From Kryptolebias marmoratus (taxonomy: Eukaryota; Chordata; Actinopteri; Cyprinodontiformes; Rivulidae), in assembly GCF_001649575.2 (NCBI RefSeq), contig NC_051449.1, positions 14,640,120-14,704,119 of the forward strand: a stretch of 64,000 bases of DNA, given 5' to 3'. The notes beneath the pieces are model-generated. The model saw nothing but the letters and a program-made list of their open reading frames with translations. It ran no database searches and was not told the DNA's origin. The translations under genes were made by a program, and so were the position numbers. Positions 45,709 to 64,000 of the stretch are shown piece by piece (the first letter of the stretch is position 1; every line of letters begins with the position of its first letter).

Positions 45709-48700
45709 TCACAGATCGTCCTCTTCTGGGAGTTTGGTGAGAATCTTCACCCCATCTGCCGTGATCACCACCGTGTGTTCAAACTGAGCAGACCTGCGCG
45801 ACAGAACATCCACTAGTTAGATTTTAGGATTAAATCAAAACCCGAGCAGGTTTAAAAAAGCCGCTTTAGTCTTTAAAGTGACAAACACTGGTGTTTATTT
45901 TCCCTCTCGCCTTCTCAGATGTTACAGCTACAACCTCACATCTGAAAAAGGCTGAACAATTTGGAAAATGGAAATAAAAACTATTTGTAAAGTTCATAAA
46001 CCTGTATTTTATTCACAATGGAACATAGTAAACATATAAAATGTTTTAACTAAGAATTTTCCCCTCTTTTTTTCTCTTTTTTTCCAAAAAAAGGATAATT
46101 TTGAATTTTATGACAGCAACACATCCCATAAAAGTTGGGACAGGGGCAGCAAAAGGTTGTAAAAGTAAGTGGTACAAATTAGAAACAGCTGCAGGAGCAT
46201 TTTGTAATGAATTACACGTCATGAAACAGAAAATATCCAGCAAAGAAAAACCCAGGAGTGTTGAACAGCTAGAATGTGACATTTCCTCCAAAACCTCCAG
46301 CAGCTGCGCTCCTCAGTTCCTAAATGTTTATAGACTCACATATAGCATTCAGTTTTCATTTCCATTTTCCACACCGTCCCAACTTGATCAGAACAATCCC
46401 CAGGTACCTTTTATTGTCGACTGACACTGCGGTCCATTTGTCCTTCAGGATTTTAAACTCCGTAGATCCCTCCATCACTATGGGCTCTAACAGCATGAGA
46501 TTAAAAGACATCATCAGCCGTAATGCGCTTGTCCCAAACCTCTTTATGTGCACATAAAAGCTGCAGAGAGTAACTTACCTATTGTAAAAGCCATCCCTTC
46601 ATCCATGGTGATGTTGTTGTCATTTGCTGAAAATAAAAAGTTTAATAAAATCAAACCCTTATATGGAAAAAGTATTTTGTGTTGCATTTTGTGCAACTTC
46701 AATCTTGTGTACAAAACCAGGAGCTCTTAAGTGAAACTTGATGCAAAAAACAGGGTTTTTTTAATAGTCTTGTGTAAAAAATTTACAATTGATCAAAATG
46801 CTAAAGGCATCCATTAAAGCCTCTTTTGATGCTGCCTTTTTTCAAATGAAATCACAATAAAATCCAATATCAGCTTCCAGCAGAGAGCCTTTATGTTACG
46901 TTTTTATTGTTGCCACCAGAACGTGAACGTTCTGAACTTGTTTTCTGTGTAATTTAGCAGACAGGTCTTGAGTAAAACGAAGGTGCTTCATGTTGCATCC
47001 TTTGGTTGTGAGTAACGATACAACTCTCAAACACGTGCATTTGAAAGTGTGTTTTAGAACAAAAAGCCCCACAGACATGTTCTTACACGAGTCTCTGTGT
47101 CCTACACTCTGACACAGGAATGTACCACACCCTTAGACTTCAGAGGCAACTTACCGTGGTGCCAGATCTCAGGGTGGCAGTGAAAGTAGGAGCCTATCCC
47201 ATGTCCAATAAAATAGGGACACACTTGAAAACTGCTGGCTTGGGCTATTTCACTATAAGCAGCACAGAAGAGGATTGTGACAGGAAACAGTCCTGTGTTA
47301 TAGTAGTATCTAGTTATTTGTCATGTGTATTCATTGCACATAAATACCTGATCGTATTTCCAATGACGCAGAGCTGGGCGCCTGGTTTGCAGACAGCGAT
47401 GGCCTCATCTCTGCAGCGCCTCGCCGTCTCCACCAGACGCTGCCCAACTTCGTCCACCTGACCGATCAAGAAGGTTTCTGAGGTGTCGCCGTGGTAACCG
47501 TCCAAATACACCTATCATGATCAGGCTGGAGTGAGCAATGGGCAGTGTTTAAGTGACATTTAAAGTAATGCTCATACGTTTTTTTTTTAAAGGCATCAAA
47601 ATATAAACTCACAGTGACGTCAACGTTGATGATATCACCATCTTCAAGTTTCCGACTTCAGATCAGCGACGTATCAAAAGACAAGTGTGGGATGCAGAGA
47701 ATACAGCTTTGAAACAGCTTAAAGCTTTTACTTTATTACATTTAAGATCAACATAACAGCTTACAACTTATAAATGTAAGAGCAGAAAACTATATTGTTT
47801 TATAGTTGGTTTTAAAAAAAAATTAAAAACTGAATTTATTTATATGTTGAATCATTTGTACATAATTCTTACTTCTTGGTCAAATCTTATTTTAAAAAAG
47901 GCTCTTTTAGACAAGAATTAGATTTAACAGTTTTGGTAATGCGAGTCCAAACGCAGTGACCAAATCCCCAGATGTTTACCTGTCAGGTATGCCATGACAC
48001 ACCACGTTATTTACAGATGTGCACACTGACTTGGGGAAGCCCCCGTATCCGAGAGGGGAGGGGTAGGCATTGTGCTTGATTGTCTCCTGATGCACAATGA
48101 AGTCGATTTCCTCCGTGGTCATCCCGACCTGAATAACAGGAGAGAGCTGTTGTGTTGGCTTTGATGTCACAGAAACAGAAGGGAGACTCGCCGTGACTCT
48201 GCTCCTACTTTCAGACTGCGCCCGGCTAACAGCAGCACGCGTCTGGCTAGCTGACACGCTCTGGCGAGGCCTTCAACCTGCTCCAGGGTTTTGATCTCGA
48301 TGTAGTCCGGCCACTCCGGAACCATTCCAGAACCAACGTAGTCCGGCTGCACAATGTGCTTGAATCAGGGAAGGGACGAGAGCACGTGATATTATTGGCA
48401 GGACACGATTCTGTTATACAAGATCATTAAACTGGACTGAAATAATATTTTATTATTAACCTTATAATTGAATTCAAATTACTGTAGAAGTAATTATTTA
48501 AAAAGTGAATGAATGAACAAATCTTGTTGGGAAAACAGATGAAAAAAAACTGAAGAATGAAAGAATAAAATTCCCAGAAACTGTTGTGCATTCGTTGAGG
48601 TATCGTGTTAAAACCTTGACAACCACTGAGCTGCAGATGTCATTTTGGGGACTAACAGAGAAACTCCCTCAACGGAGAACAAAGACAAGAGACTCACTGG

Positions 48701-50759
48701 CCACATTATAACACTCCCAGACTACATGTTCAGAATTACAACATATGTTGCTGTTGTTGTTTTTTCTTTTGTTTGCTTGGGATTTTTTTTGCTTCCTAAT
48801 TCACTTTACATTATGGTCACTGCAGCACTCACAATCAACATGAACAATAGAAAAACCCTTACCCCACTGATGGAACTCACACAAAGACCTTTAGTAATCC
48901 ACTAATCAACATTTTTTCTAAGAACAGCCTTTATTCATTGTCAATAGTTTTAAATTACCTGCCAGCTGTGCCTCGTTCTGACTCAGATTTGTTCTGGTTT
49001 TTTTCTCAGCAAGAAAAGGTCTAACTTATAACTACGCCAGGCATGAAAATGGCCTTTTAATGTAAAAGATAAAACAGGAGTGATGAATGAATACAAATTC
49101 TTTACTGATTGTTAAGGCTGTTTGTGTTGTCATTATGCCCTCGTTTGCAAAGAGATGTTTAAGCTTCAACCAGCGATAGTTGGGATCACAATTCTATTCT
49201 GTTCATTTTTGGGTTAACAGTTAAAAAATTTGGACACTATTATCCTAAACCACCTGTGAATCCAATCTTGATCCACCCTTAATGTGCTAACACTTGTACT
49301 TGGAGCTGTATGCTTCAAATTATTTAACACAGAAGGAATGTTGAAACCAAATATGAGCAGTTCCTAATTTTGCGTCTCATGTTCTGTGTTGAAGCGTACC
49401 TTGGGCACAGCACCGGCGGGCCGAACAGCAGCTGGACGAACCACATTGTGTGAATTTCTCCACTTTCTCCAGAAGAAGCAGCGACGTTGCTCACATACAA
49501 GAGCTGAGGGACCGCAGCTTCTCAGACACGAAACTCTCTGCAGGAAACTGCCCAGTCCTGGAAACAAGGCACACATTTTAATAATAAAAGGCTCACAAAT
49601 TTTACTACGAATACAGAGTTTCCNAACATTTAGATTACTGGAGCTTACTCTCATCAGTACTATCTTCACTCACTTGTGTTAACTTTCTTTTGTATATTGA
49701 AAAAGACTTAATGACTCATAATCCATACAACATTCAACTGTTTACATCATTCAGATAAATATACTAAAACAGCCCCAAGAGGCTTCAGAAAATAAATATA
49801 TGTAAGATTTATAGTTTCATAAGAGTAGAGGAGAGCAAAACAGAAATTCTGTGGTTTAAGCACCAACTTTCAACCTGCTCAAAACAAATAAGTTATAAAC
49901 CTATAAACTTCACTTTAGACCGGCTTTGTGTAGCCCATACAAACAAAATGACAAAGGAGGCATTTTGTTCACAGAAACAATCCTAGAGTTTAGCTTTAGC
50001 AAAGTTAGCAGGATGCCCAATTATTCTTATTTAAGATACATGCAATTATATTACTAAAGGAAATAAACTACATAATACTTTTTGTCAATAAAATTTAGCA
50101 AGAGCCTAGGAGTCATTCCATATGTGACTGATAAAAAAATAACATATACAACTATAAATGCAGATTTAGTATATTTGAATCAGATCCCTCAATCTTCATA
50201 AGTTCTTTTTTTTATCCTACTTTAGTGCAAAGCATTAATTTGTATTGAACCTGATTAAATCAGAGAATACTCTAGCTTCAGATGATTTTCTGGCTAAAAT
50301 CCCACCAAAGTAAAACATATAACTGTAATACTGTAGAGTAATATTTTAGAAAGGTATGCTTTGCAGCAAATCGCAGCAATTTCTCCATTATCATTATTAT
50401 TTTCAGCATATCATATTTTTCATATTATTGTATTTACTATGACTTACGGCTAATAAACGACACAATTAATATGTGAAGCTTCATTTTGAATTGGGAAAGC
50501 TGTCTTTTCTGGACTCACCAATCACTCTAACGTTTTGCAAGTTATGCTAACAAGCTAGCAAAACATTACATATTTTTAGGAGTGCTTTATCTTGCAGCGT
50601 ATTTGGTCAATAAATTATTCAGGTTTTTTGTTACACAAACGATCGTCAGTATGCACTCATAATTGTTGCCTGACTGACAATAAACAAAAAAAACCTTAAT
50701 TTCGTACCTGTTCTGGCTGCATACCCTCCACAGCACCGAGCCGCTGCAGCCGCCGCCAT
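45709..50759 (-). CDS. metap1d: Mitochondrial methionine aminopeptidase type 1D, 10 exons
   Basis: METAP1D removes the initiator methionine from proteins made inside mitochondria. Exons, 5' to 3' on minus: 50759-50708, 49557-49400, 48358-48209, 48128-47980, 47655-47613, 47511-47348, 47252-47155, 46626-46579, 46486-46408, 45793-45709; 341 aa (human about 335). The N-terminus, alanine-rich then arginine/cysteine-rich with no acidic residues in the first 40, fits a mitochondrial targeting peptide. The pita-bread fold shows all expected catalytic residues: H165 in VVCHGIPD, metal ligands D182 (NVDVT), D193 (YHGDTSE), H256 (GHGIGSYFH), E288 (IEP) and E319 (QFEH). Start: the ATG at 50759 in a GC-rich context next to paired E-boxes. 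A transposon copy ends about 9 bases from the exon 9 donor. Confidence 0.94.
45955..46398. mobile_element. Long-TIR non-autonomous DNA transposon, copy D
   Basis: A shortened copy in metap1d intron 9. Left part 'gtattttattcacaatggaa' and 'catagtaaacatataaaatg', then the family word 'gacagcaacacatccc' with 'aaaagttgggacaggggcag'. Right part 'cattttccacaccgtcccaa' and 'cttgatcagaaca'. Its right end abuts the exon 9 splice donor at 46408/46407. Confidence 0.7.
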
Positions 50760-50775
50760 TAATGTTTTTGTTATG

Positions 50776-50806
50776 GTCACGTGACGCAGGAATCTGTGGT
50801 CACGTG
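50776..50806. promoter_or_regulatory. Twin CACGTG E-boxes in the metap1d promoter
   Basis: Two E-boxes, GTCACGTGAC (50776-50785) and TCACGTGA (50800-50807), lie with cores 23 bases apart, about 20 and 42 bases upstream of the metap1d ATG. Flanking GTCACGTGAC is the form favoured by USF and MiT/TFE factors. Their position in the 5' UTR or core promoter suggests they are used. Sequence match only. Confidence 0.55.
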
Positions 50807-50807
50807 A

Positions 50808-53230
50808 TGTGGGCGCTTCACCTTCTCGACCTGAGTCGTATTCAGACGGCGTGACAGTCCTGTTTATTACAAATAAAACAATTTAATATTGTGTCAATTC
50901 TGTTCCGATGTGCCAAATTCAACAGAATTCCAAAGTCAAAGAACATATTCAGAAGTACAAACCTTAATGTTTCTTATAAAGTGTTAAAAATCTATATAAT
51001 GTGCTACAATAATGGAAAGAAAATGTAATGTCAGTCTATTTCAAGTTTAGATACAAGTTAAAGAAATAATTTTTATTGACAAAAAAGCGGAAAATAGATT
51101 GCAATGTGATAATGGACACATTTTGATAGCAGTACCTTCAATTTACCCCCTTAAGTACTTATTTATTTATAGTAAAAAAAAGAGGATAATCTACACAAAG
51201 TACCTCTAAATATAAGCACATAAACAGCATCTAAATCAAGTTTAGTATATGGATTTAAAATTGTTTTCACAGAAACAATTTGTTTAATTAGAGGTTTTTC
51301 ATTTGTGATAGTAGTTCAAATACTGGATGCAATATATTTAAGATATTCATATTTAATAAATTATTATTTGCCCTCAGAGATGTCTGTCTTTAAAGTGAGG
51401 GAAGGAAACCAGAAAAAAAAAAACATTAAGAGATTAAAAAAAATATTCACATAAGAAGACAAGAGCCTGTTTACCAGGTGTGTAAGTGTGTGTAGTAATG
51501 TGCACTTTACTGTTATTTTCAAGTCTGAAAACAAAACACAAGTTTACAAAACGAACATGATACCAACTGTAATGCACTAATATGAGAATTTTGTTTATAT
51601 CCATTTTATAGAGGTGTAGAGCTGCCAGGAAATGTGGAAATACTTTTGATTTCTTTGCAACTTTTTCTAAGGAAAAATAAAAAATACTAAAATCTCTAAG
51701 TCAGTAACTCCTATTTAAAGAGCTTTTATTAGAACTTCAACCTTTTTGTAAACTACTCTGGGGTGGGTTTCATAAGCTTGTTTATTTGTGCTGATCTGTC
51801 TGTTGAAACATGTCAGAACCTGCTGTGATCCTAATATCATGTTTTATACATAAACATCCCAGACACAAACCTGTAAGAACAGCTACATGTGAATCTACTG
51901 ATAAAGAGTTAATAATGAACTATTTATACTGTAAACAAGCGTTAAAACGCTGTGATAACACTCTATGATTATTGTCCATACCTTAAATATGCTAAAATAG
52001 GAAAACTCCTATTTTAGCAGACGACTTTCCCTCTATTTTTAGGCAAAGTTACACACTATCTTAGGTCAGGCAGTGAAAATACTGTAGTAGGTCATAGCCA
52101 TATCAGTGTAAACAAATACTGCTGATAGCATTTATGGGCGCCTAACCAAGGTCAGTGAGATAAACTGTTATTCACTGAACCAACAAATGATTAAAAAAAC
52201 TAAAGTAAAAAAAAAAAAAGATCCATTCAGCAAAGAGCCTTTATTCAAATGAAGTTACAATTTGCTAAGGGGCTGAGAGTATCCTTATGCTGACCTGGGA
52301 CACTTCATCGTGTGAAATGGTTTTAGGTCTTGAATCCAAACAGCAGTTTTCAGACTAAGGGATGAAACCACCTGAGCTGCCTACTCTGAAACCAGGACGG
52401 AGAATTACCATTTAAATTAAAAACAAAGACACACACAGGTCTTTCCACATAAGACTTGTCATGGAGAAAATATGTCAGGCAATAACTCGTAAAGAATAAG
52501 TGGGATCTGTTTCATCATATCAGTAAGAAATAATGAGAAAAGTAGCAAAATCCTAGCATCAAGAGTGATAACAGAAAAAAGGTCTGGAAGTAATACTAAC
52601 AGGAAATTAAATCCTTGTAGAAGTTATAGCAATATATAATAATTGGTACTAGAGCAGCAGCATTTTGTGTGAAAATGCAATGTGGGAGCTGACTTTGCTG
52701 AAAAAGCAGAAACTGACTTAAAGCAAAACACTAGCTAAAGACCAAGAGTAGAAAAATGCTGGTTTTATAGCTAAAAGTACCAAAAGCCTAGCAAAAAGAT
52801 ATAAGTAGCAAATAGTTAGGTGTGACAAAATGCTAACCAAAAGCTAAAATGTTTTTAAAAATAGCTAAAAGTATCAAAAGGCTAGCTAAAAGCAGCAAAG
52901 AACTAGCTAAAAGTAGCAGAACAGTAGCTAAAAGCCACAAGCAATGACTTATATACTAAGTCATTGGCCACAAGTAGCTAAAGGCTAGCTAAAAGCTAAA
53001 ACATAAGGAGACAAAAGTAGAGCCGCATGTTGAAGCATTTTTCAATAGCAACAATGTGTTTGAAGGAACTGTAATCCCTTGGGGGAATATTTGTAAATAA
53101 AGTAGAATATTTATAAAGTATAAAAGTAATAGCTCCCATCTGCTGAATGAGCTGAACGTTTAGCTTTGTGAACGGCTGAAACAGGTAGGAGGAACAGCCA
53201 GCAGGTTGGTATTAATCCGCAGCCGAATAT
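50808..53230. other. Divergent spacer, metap1d to slc25a12
   Basis: About 2.4 kb of AT-rich DNA between the two divergent genes. HAT1, which lies here in human, is not visible. Apart from the TAGC-array element at 52660-53085 no feature was recognised. Confidence 0.6.
52660..53085 (+). repeat. TAGC-array element, copy 1 (plus)
   Basis: Flank 'cattttgtgtgaaaatgcaa' and 'aaagcaaaacactagctaaa', then a tandem array of units like 'agctaaaagtaccaaaa' and 'agctaaaagtagcagaac' across about 52730-53010, then flank 'gcatgttgaagcattttt..caacaatgtg..gaaggaactg'. The same flanks and unit appear inverted at 32290-32700. Class unknown; no coding frame. Confidence 0.72.
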
Positions 53231-53239
53231 GATGCAAGA

Positions 53240-53481
53240 TTCCTCACATCTGTTTCAGTTTTTACTCGACTCCCGCCGCAGTTTAGAGCCACGGGTTACT
53301 AAACGCTGAACACAGCTCCTCCGTCGAAGCTAAACTTTCTCCACTTTACAGACTCGGAGCGCTGTTCAGGTCCCACCCCACTCCGCACAGACGTGAGACG
53401 GGATTGACTGAACCCAGATTTGAGGTGCGTCCGCGTCGCGTCCTCCTCCTGCTCGCCCACTGCGCGTGACGTCACACCAGC
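53240..53481 (+). promoter_or_regulatory. GC-rich promoter region of slc25a12
   Basis: GC and CpG content rise sharply between about 53240 and the start codon at 53482, without a TATA box, as in housekeeping CpG-island promoters. It contains the CRE at 53467-53474. Confidence 0.55.
53467..53474 (+). promoter_or_regulatory. Full palindromic CRE just before the slc25a12 start
   Basis: TGACGTCA, the perfect cAMP response element, ends 7 bases before the slc25a12 ATG in a GC-rich first-exon region. The mammalian SLC25A12 gene is reported to be CREB-regulated in neurons, so this may be a functional site in the core promoter or 5' UTR. Confidence 0.6.
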
Positions 53482-61403
<7,922 letters not shown>

Positions 61404-63308
61404 ACGTCAACAGCTTCATATCACTTCTTCGACCACCAGGGGCCAGACACATAGATAAACACAAAGAAAGCACAGAGTTGATTCCTGACTTCACCCATTA
61501 GGGACCATTACTGTAGGGACGACAACCACCGGCCCGTTCCTCGCTCCAGAGTGAAGCTGTGCTCCAGCGGTCTCCGGCCAGCTGTTGGCGTGAAAGAGGC
61601 GGCCGCCACAAAGCACACGGCATCAGGAACGGAGCGCTGACTGTGTTGTATCTTCAGTGGCTGTGTGCTCCTGGGAACTCCATTTTTGTGTTTTTTTTCT
61701 TCTCTTGAGCATTTGTGTAAAACTGAATCCTTGGGCACTCCTCTTTATCATGAATAGATTGATTCTGTTTTTGTTTTTTTTGTCCGATCTTCAGTATGAG
61801 TAGGACTTCTCTTATTGGGCAGTGGGAATAGAAAAATACTTGATTGATTTGCACAGTGTGTGGGGCTCCCCTCACGGCAGCTCCTCTACCAGGAGGCTAC
61901 ATACTGTACATATTGTAAAACTGTACTGAGAAAATGTTACGAGACGAAGCTCCTGCACCATCATGACGACGATGACGATGATGATTATGTTATGGCAACA
62001 CGGGGTCTTCAGTCCTGGTCTCTGAGAATCACTCTTACTGATGTACAGTACTTTTCATTTAAATGTTTTCTTGGTAAAACAAGAATCATGAGCAAAGAAT
62101 TAAGTATAAATAAATAAATGTATCTTGATCTAGTCATTGTATTTTAATTAAATAACCCATATGGCTTTAATTTTAACCAGTATGTTTTGATTTCTTTAAT
62201 TATTATTATTTCAATGGAAACCTTTAATTGTTGAACATACAGAAGTACAGTATAGTTGGTGTATGCAGAAAACATCCTTATGACATCAAATATAGCTGCT
62301 GGAGTCAATTTGGAGCTTATTTAACTTGAAGTGTTACAAGCTTGAGGTTGGATGTTGCATCGTGGAATGAATGGGGGGGGGAACTGGTTCAGGGTCTGGT
62401 GATGGTTTCTAACCTCAGCATTACAACTTGGGTCTCAAACTTCATATGTTTAACATTTCTCTTACAGAGAGCAAGGCGGAGAACTGTTCCTGCTCTTTGT
62501 TTTATACAAATACACAGTATGAAACGCTAACTGTGCTGTTCCAGAAAAAAAACAAAAAACATACTAGAGCCATTAAACTGAAGCCAAGTGATAGATTTCA
62601 CGTTAAAAGTTTGTAGTGCCAATTTCAATTTCCAAACTGTACTATTCAAGTACTTAGTCCAAAGAAGCATATTTTTAAAAACAATACACAAAATATTTAA
62701 ATAAGTGCAACCAAAATAATAAATATAGTTGTAATTAATATGTAAGAATGACACTCTGCTGTGCAGACCAGAATGTGGATATGTAAGCACATGAGCTGTC
62801 ATTCAGTCCTGCTGAGGATACAACGATCAGCTTTTTCTTTTTTCCATCCAGTTACGGGAGTTTCCCAGCCATGCACAAGTGTCTAAAATATTGAAATGTA
62901 GAAACACTCAAACGGTAATAAAAAGGTGCAAGTACAAAGGTTTGCATATGTAAAAAACTATTAGTAGAGGCCTCAGGAGAAGAGCAGTTTCTGCTGAACA
63001 TCACTTCCATCCTCTAATGTCCTAAAACTACCCACAGAAAGCTGCTGTTACACTTGACATTCACTGTCCCTACACGTGTATTCTAACCTCTTAAGACACA
63101 TTTTCAAACCGATCTGACGCTGCCATTTCTGTTCATTCTAGCTCTGCACATCTCCTCAGGCCCAAGTTCTATTAGAAGGAAAAGCTGAAACCCGGGAGGA
63201 GGAGAGGGTGCATCTCCTCCGGCTGTGTTGTGTCGTGCTATAGGTGTGTGGTGTACGGGGGGTGGGGGTGGGGGAGGTTTTATTAGCTGTTAGTGAAGAG
63301 CTGCAGCG
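61404..63308. other. Convergent 3' region of slc25a12 and dync1i2
   Basis: The two genes end head-on with 1.9 kb between stop codons. The left 0.7 kb should be slc25a12 3' UTR; it contains a GAC/GAT tract near 61964-61985. The right part should be dync1i2 3' UTR. A minus-strand AATAAA sits about 30 bases after the dync1i2 stop (near 63276-63281), unusually close. No other gene is seen. Confidence 0.6.
62109..62118 (+). terminator. Overlapping polyadenylation signals of slc25a12
   Basis: Two overlapping AATAAA hexamers (62109-62114 and 62113-62118), about 0.7 kb after the slc25a12 stop codon, in AT-rich DNA. Confidence 0.6.
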
Positions 63309-63922
63309 TCAGACGTTGGCCAGTTCCTCAGCCTCGTCTCTGTTCTCGTTGATCTCAGCCAGCGTCCTGACGAAGCGCGTCCACTCGTCTGCTTTGGGCA
63401 CGCAGATTTGCTGTGGGAAGAGCCGAACAGCACGTTGTAGAGAGAACTCAAACAGGATTGATGAACAGAATGAATCATTGAAAGGGGCTGACATCTTACC
63501 TCCCCCACGTCGTACACCTGAACCTGACCCTCCGAGTCTCCGGTGGCAATCTCCTTTCCAGTGTGAGACCATCTCACACGGTTCAGTGCTGGAGACCCGT
63601 CCACACACACGCTGGCAGTAGGAACCTAAAATATACACGAGATTTACAAAGAAGCAGGAACTCTGTTGTGCTCTGACCCCACTGTAATCAAACTAGCAAC
63701 TTTTGATTATATTCTTATTACAATTTGTCTCGTATTGAAGGGTAAACATTTATTTATATATATATGTGTGTGTGTACATACTTCAGTATCGTTGTTGAGG
63801 TTCCACAGGTCCAGGCGTCCGGATAGGTCCACGCATGCAAACAGAGCAGGATGTGTTGGAGACCACATCGCATCGTAGACGTAATCACAACTGTCCTCAA
63901 ATGAGTACAAAGGTCGGGTGCT
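63309..63922 (-). CDS. dync1i2: Cytoplasmic dynein-1 intermediate chain 2, last three exons
   Basis: The dynein intermediate chain scaffolds the dynein-1 complex and binds dynactin and the light chains. Three minus-strand exons, 63922-63782, 63625-63500 and 63410-63309, join in phase 0 and code the last 122 residues. These are the final WD40 blades, with the signatures [47 protein letters not shown] and VYDVGE, and a C-terminal helix [14 protein letters not shown]. The protein ends ELANV, without the acidic-alanine C-terminus remembered from human. Upstream exons are off the right edge. DYNC1I1 is very similar; slc25a12 next door favours dync1i2. Confidence 0.9.
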
Positions 63923-64000
63923 CTGCGGCCGCAAGAGAAGAAAAAAAGATTAGGTCATGAAGTTCAGGTAAGACAGAAGAAGTCAGGTCTGACTTAAAGG

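Overview
This is vertebrate nuclear DNA, almost certainly from a teleost fish. Genes are split into many short exons with GT-AG introns. The intergenic DNA is AT-rich, full of CA/GT and AT microsatellites, and carries several interspersed repeat families of the kind common in percomorph fish. The species cannot be fixed from the sequence; a cyprinodontiform-like percomorph is only a guess from the repeats. One ambiguous base lies at 49624.

Six genes can be recognised. From left to right they are: the first coding exon of rapgef4 (EPAC2, minus, 1509-1576; the rest lies off the left edge); a complete neurabin-1-like gene, ppp1r9a-like (plus, 7777-16508, 18 coding exons, 1305 aa); a complete integrin alpha-6 gene, itga6 (minus, 18892-35041, 25 coding exons, 1050 aa); a complete mitochondrial methionine aminopeptidase, metap1d (minus, 45709-50759, 10 exons, 341 aa); a complete aspartate/glutamate carrier, slc25a12/aralar1 (plus, 53482-61403, 18 exons, 683 aa); and the last three exons of a cytoplasmic dynein-1 intermediate chain, dync1i2 (minus, 63309-63922). 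I built every exon junction by hand from splice signals, reading frame and remembered family sequence. All four complete models stay in frame from ATG to stop.

Order and relative orientation match the human 2q31.1 block DYNC1I2-SLC25A12-(HAT1)-METAP1D-(DLX1/DLX2)-ITGA6-(PDK1)-RAPGEF4. The bracketed genes are not visible here. A neurabin gene sits where PDK1 would be expected. Human 7q21.3 carries PPP1R9A, PDK4, DYNC1I1, SLC25A13 and DLX5/6, so the neurabin gene here is best read as the 2q31-side ohnolog, kept in fish and lost from mammals. The genes share ancestry rather than a pathway: Rap1 activation, PP1/actin scaffolding, laminin adhesion, mitochondrial protein maturation, malate-aspartate shuttle and dynein transport.

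The most striking single observation is the itga6 cytoplasmic tail. The near-invariant GFFKR motif reads GVFGK, the tail is only 22 residues, and no A-type tail exon is visible. Also notable are a 10.6 kb itga6-metap1d gap without the dlx pair, a GC-AG intron in the neurabin gene, a perfect CRE eight bases before the slc25a12 start codon, twin CACGTG boxes before metap1d, and three multi-copy repeat families, one with an internal TAGC-rich tandem array.
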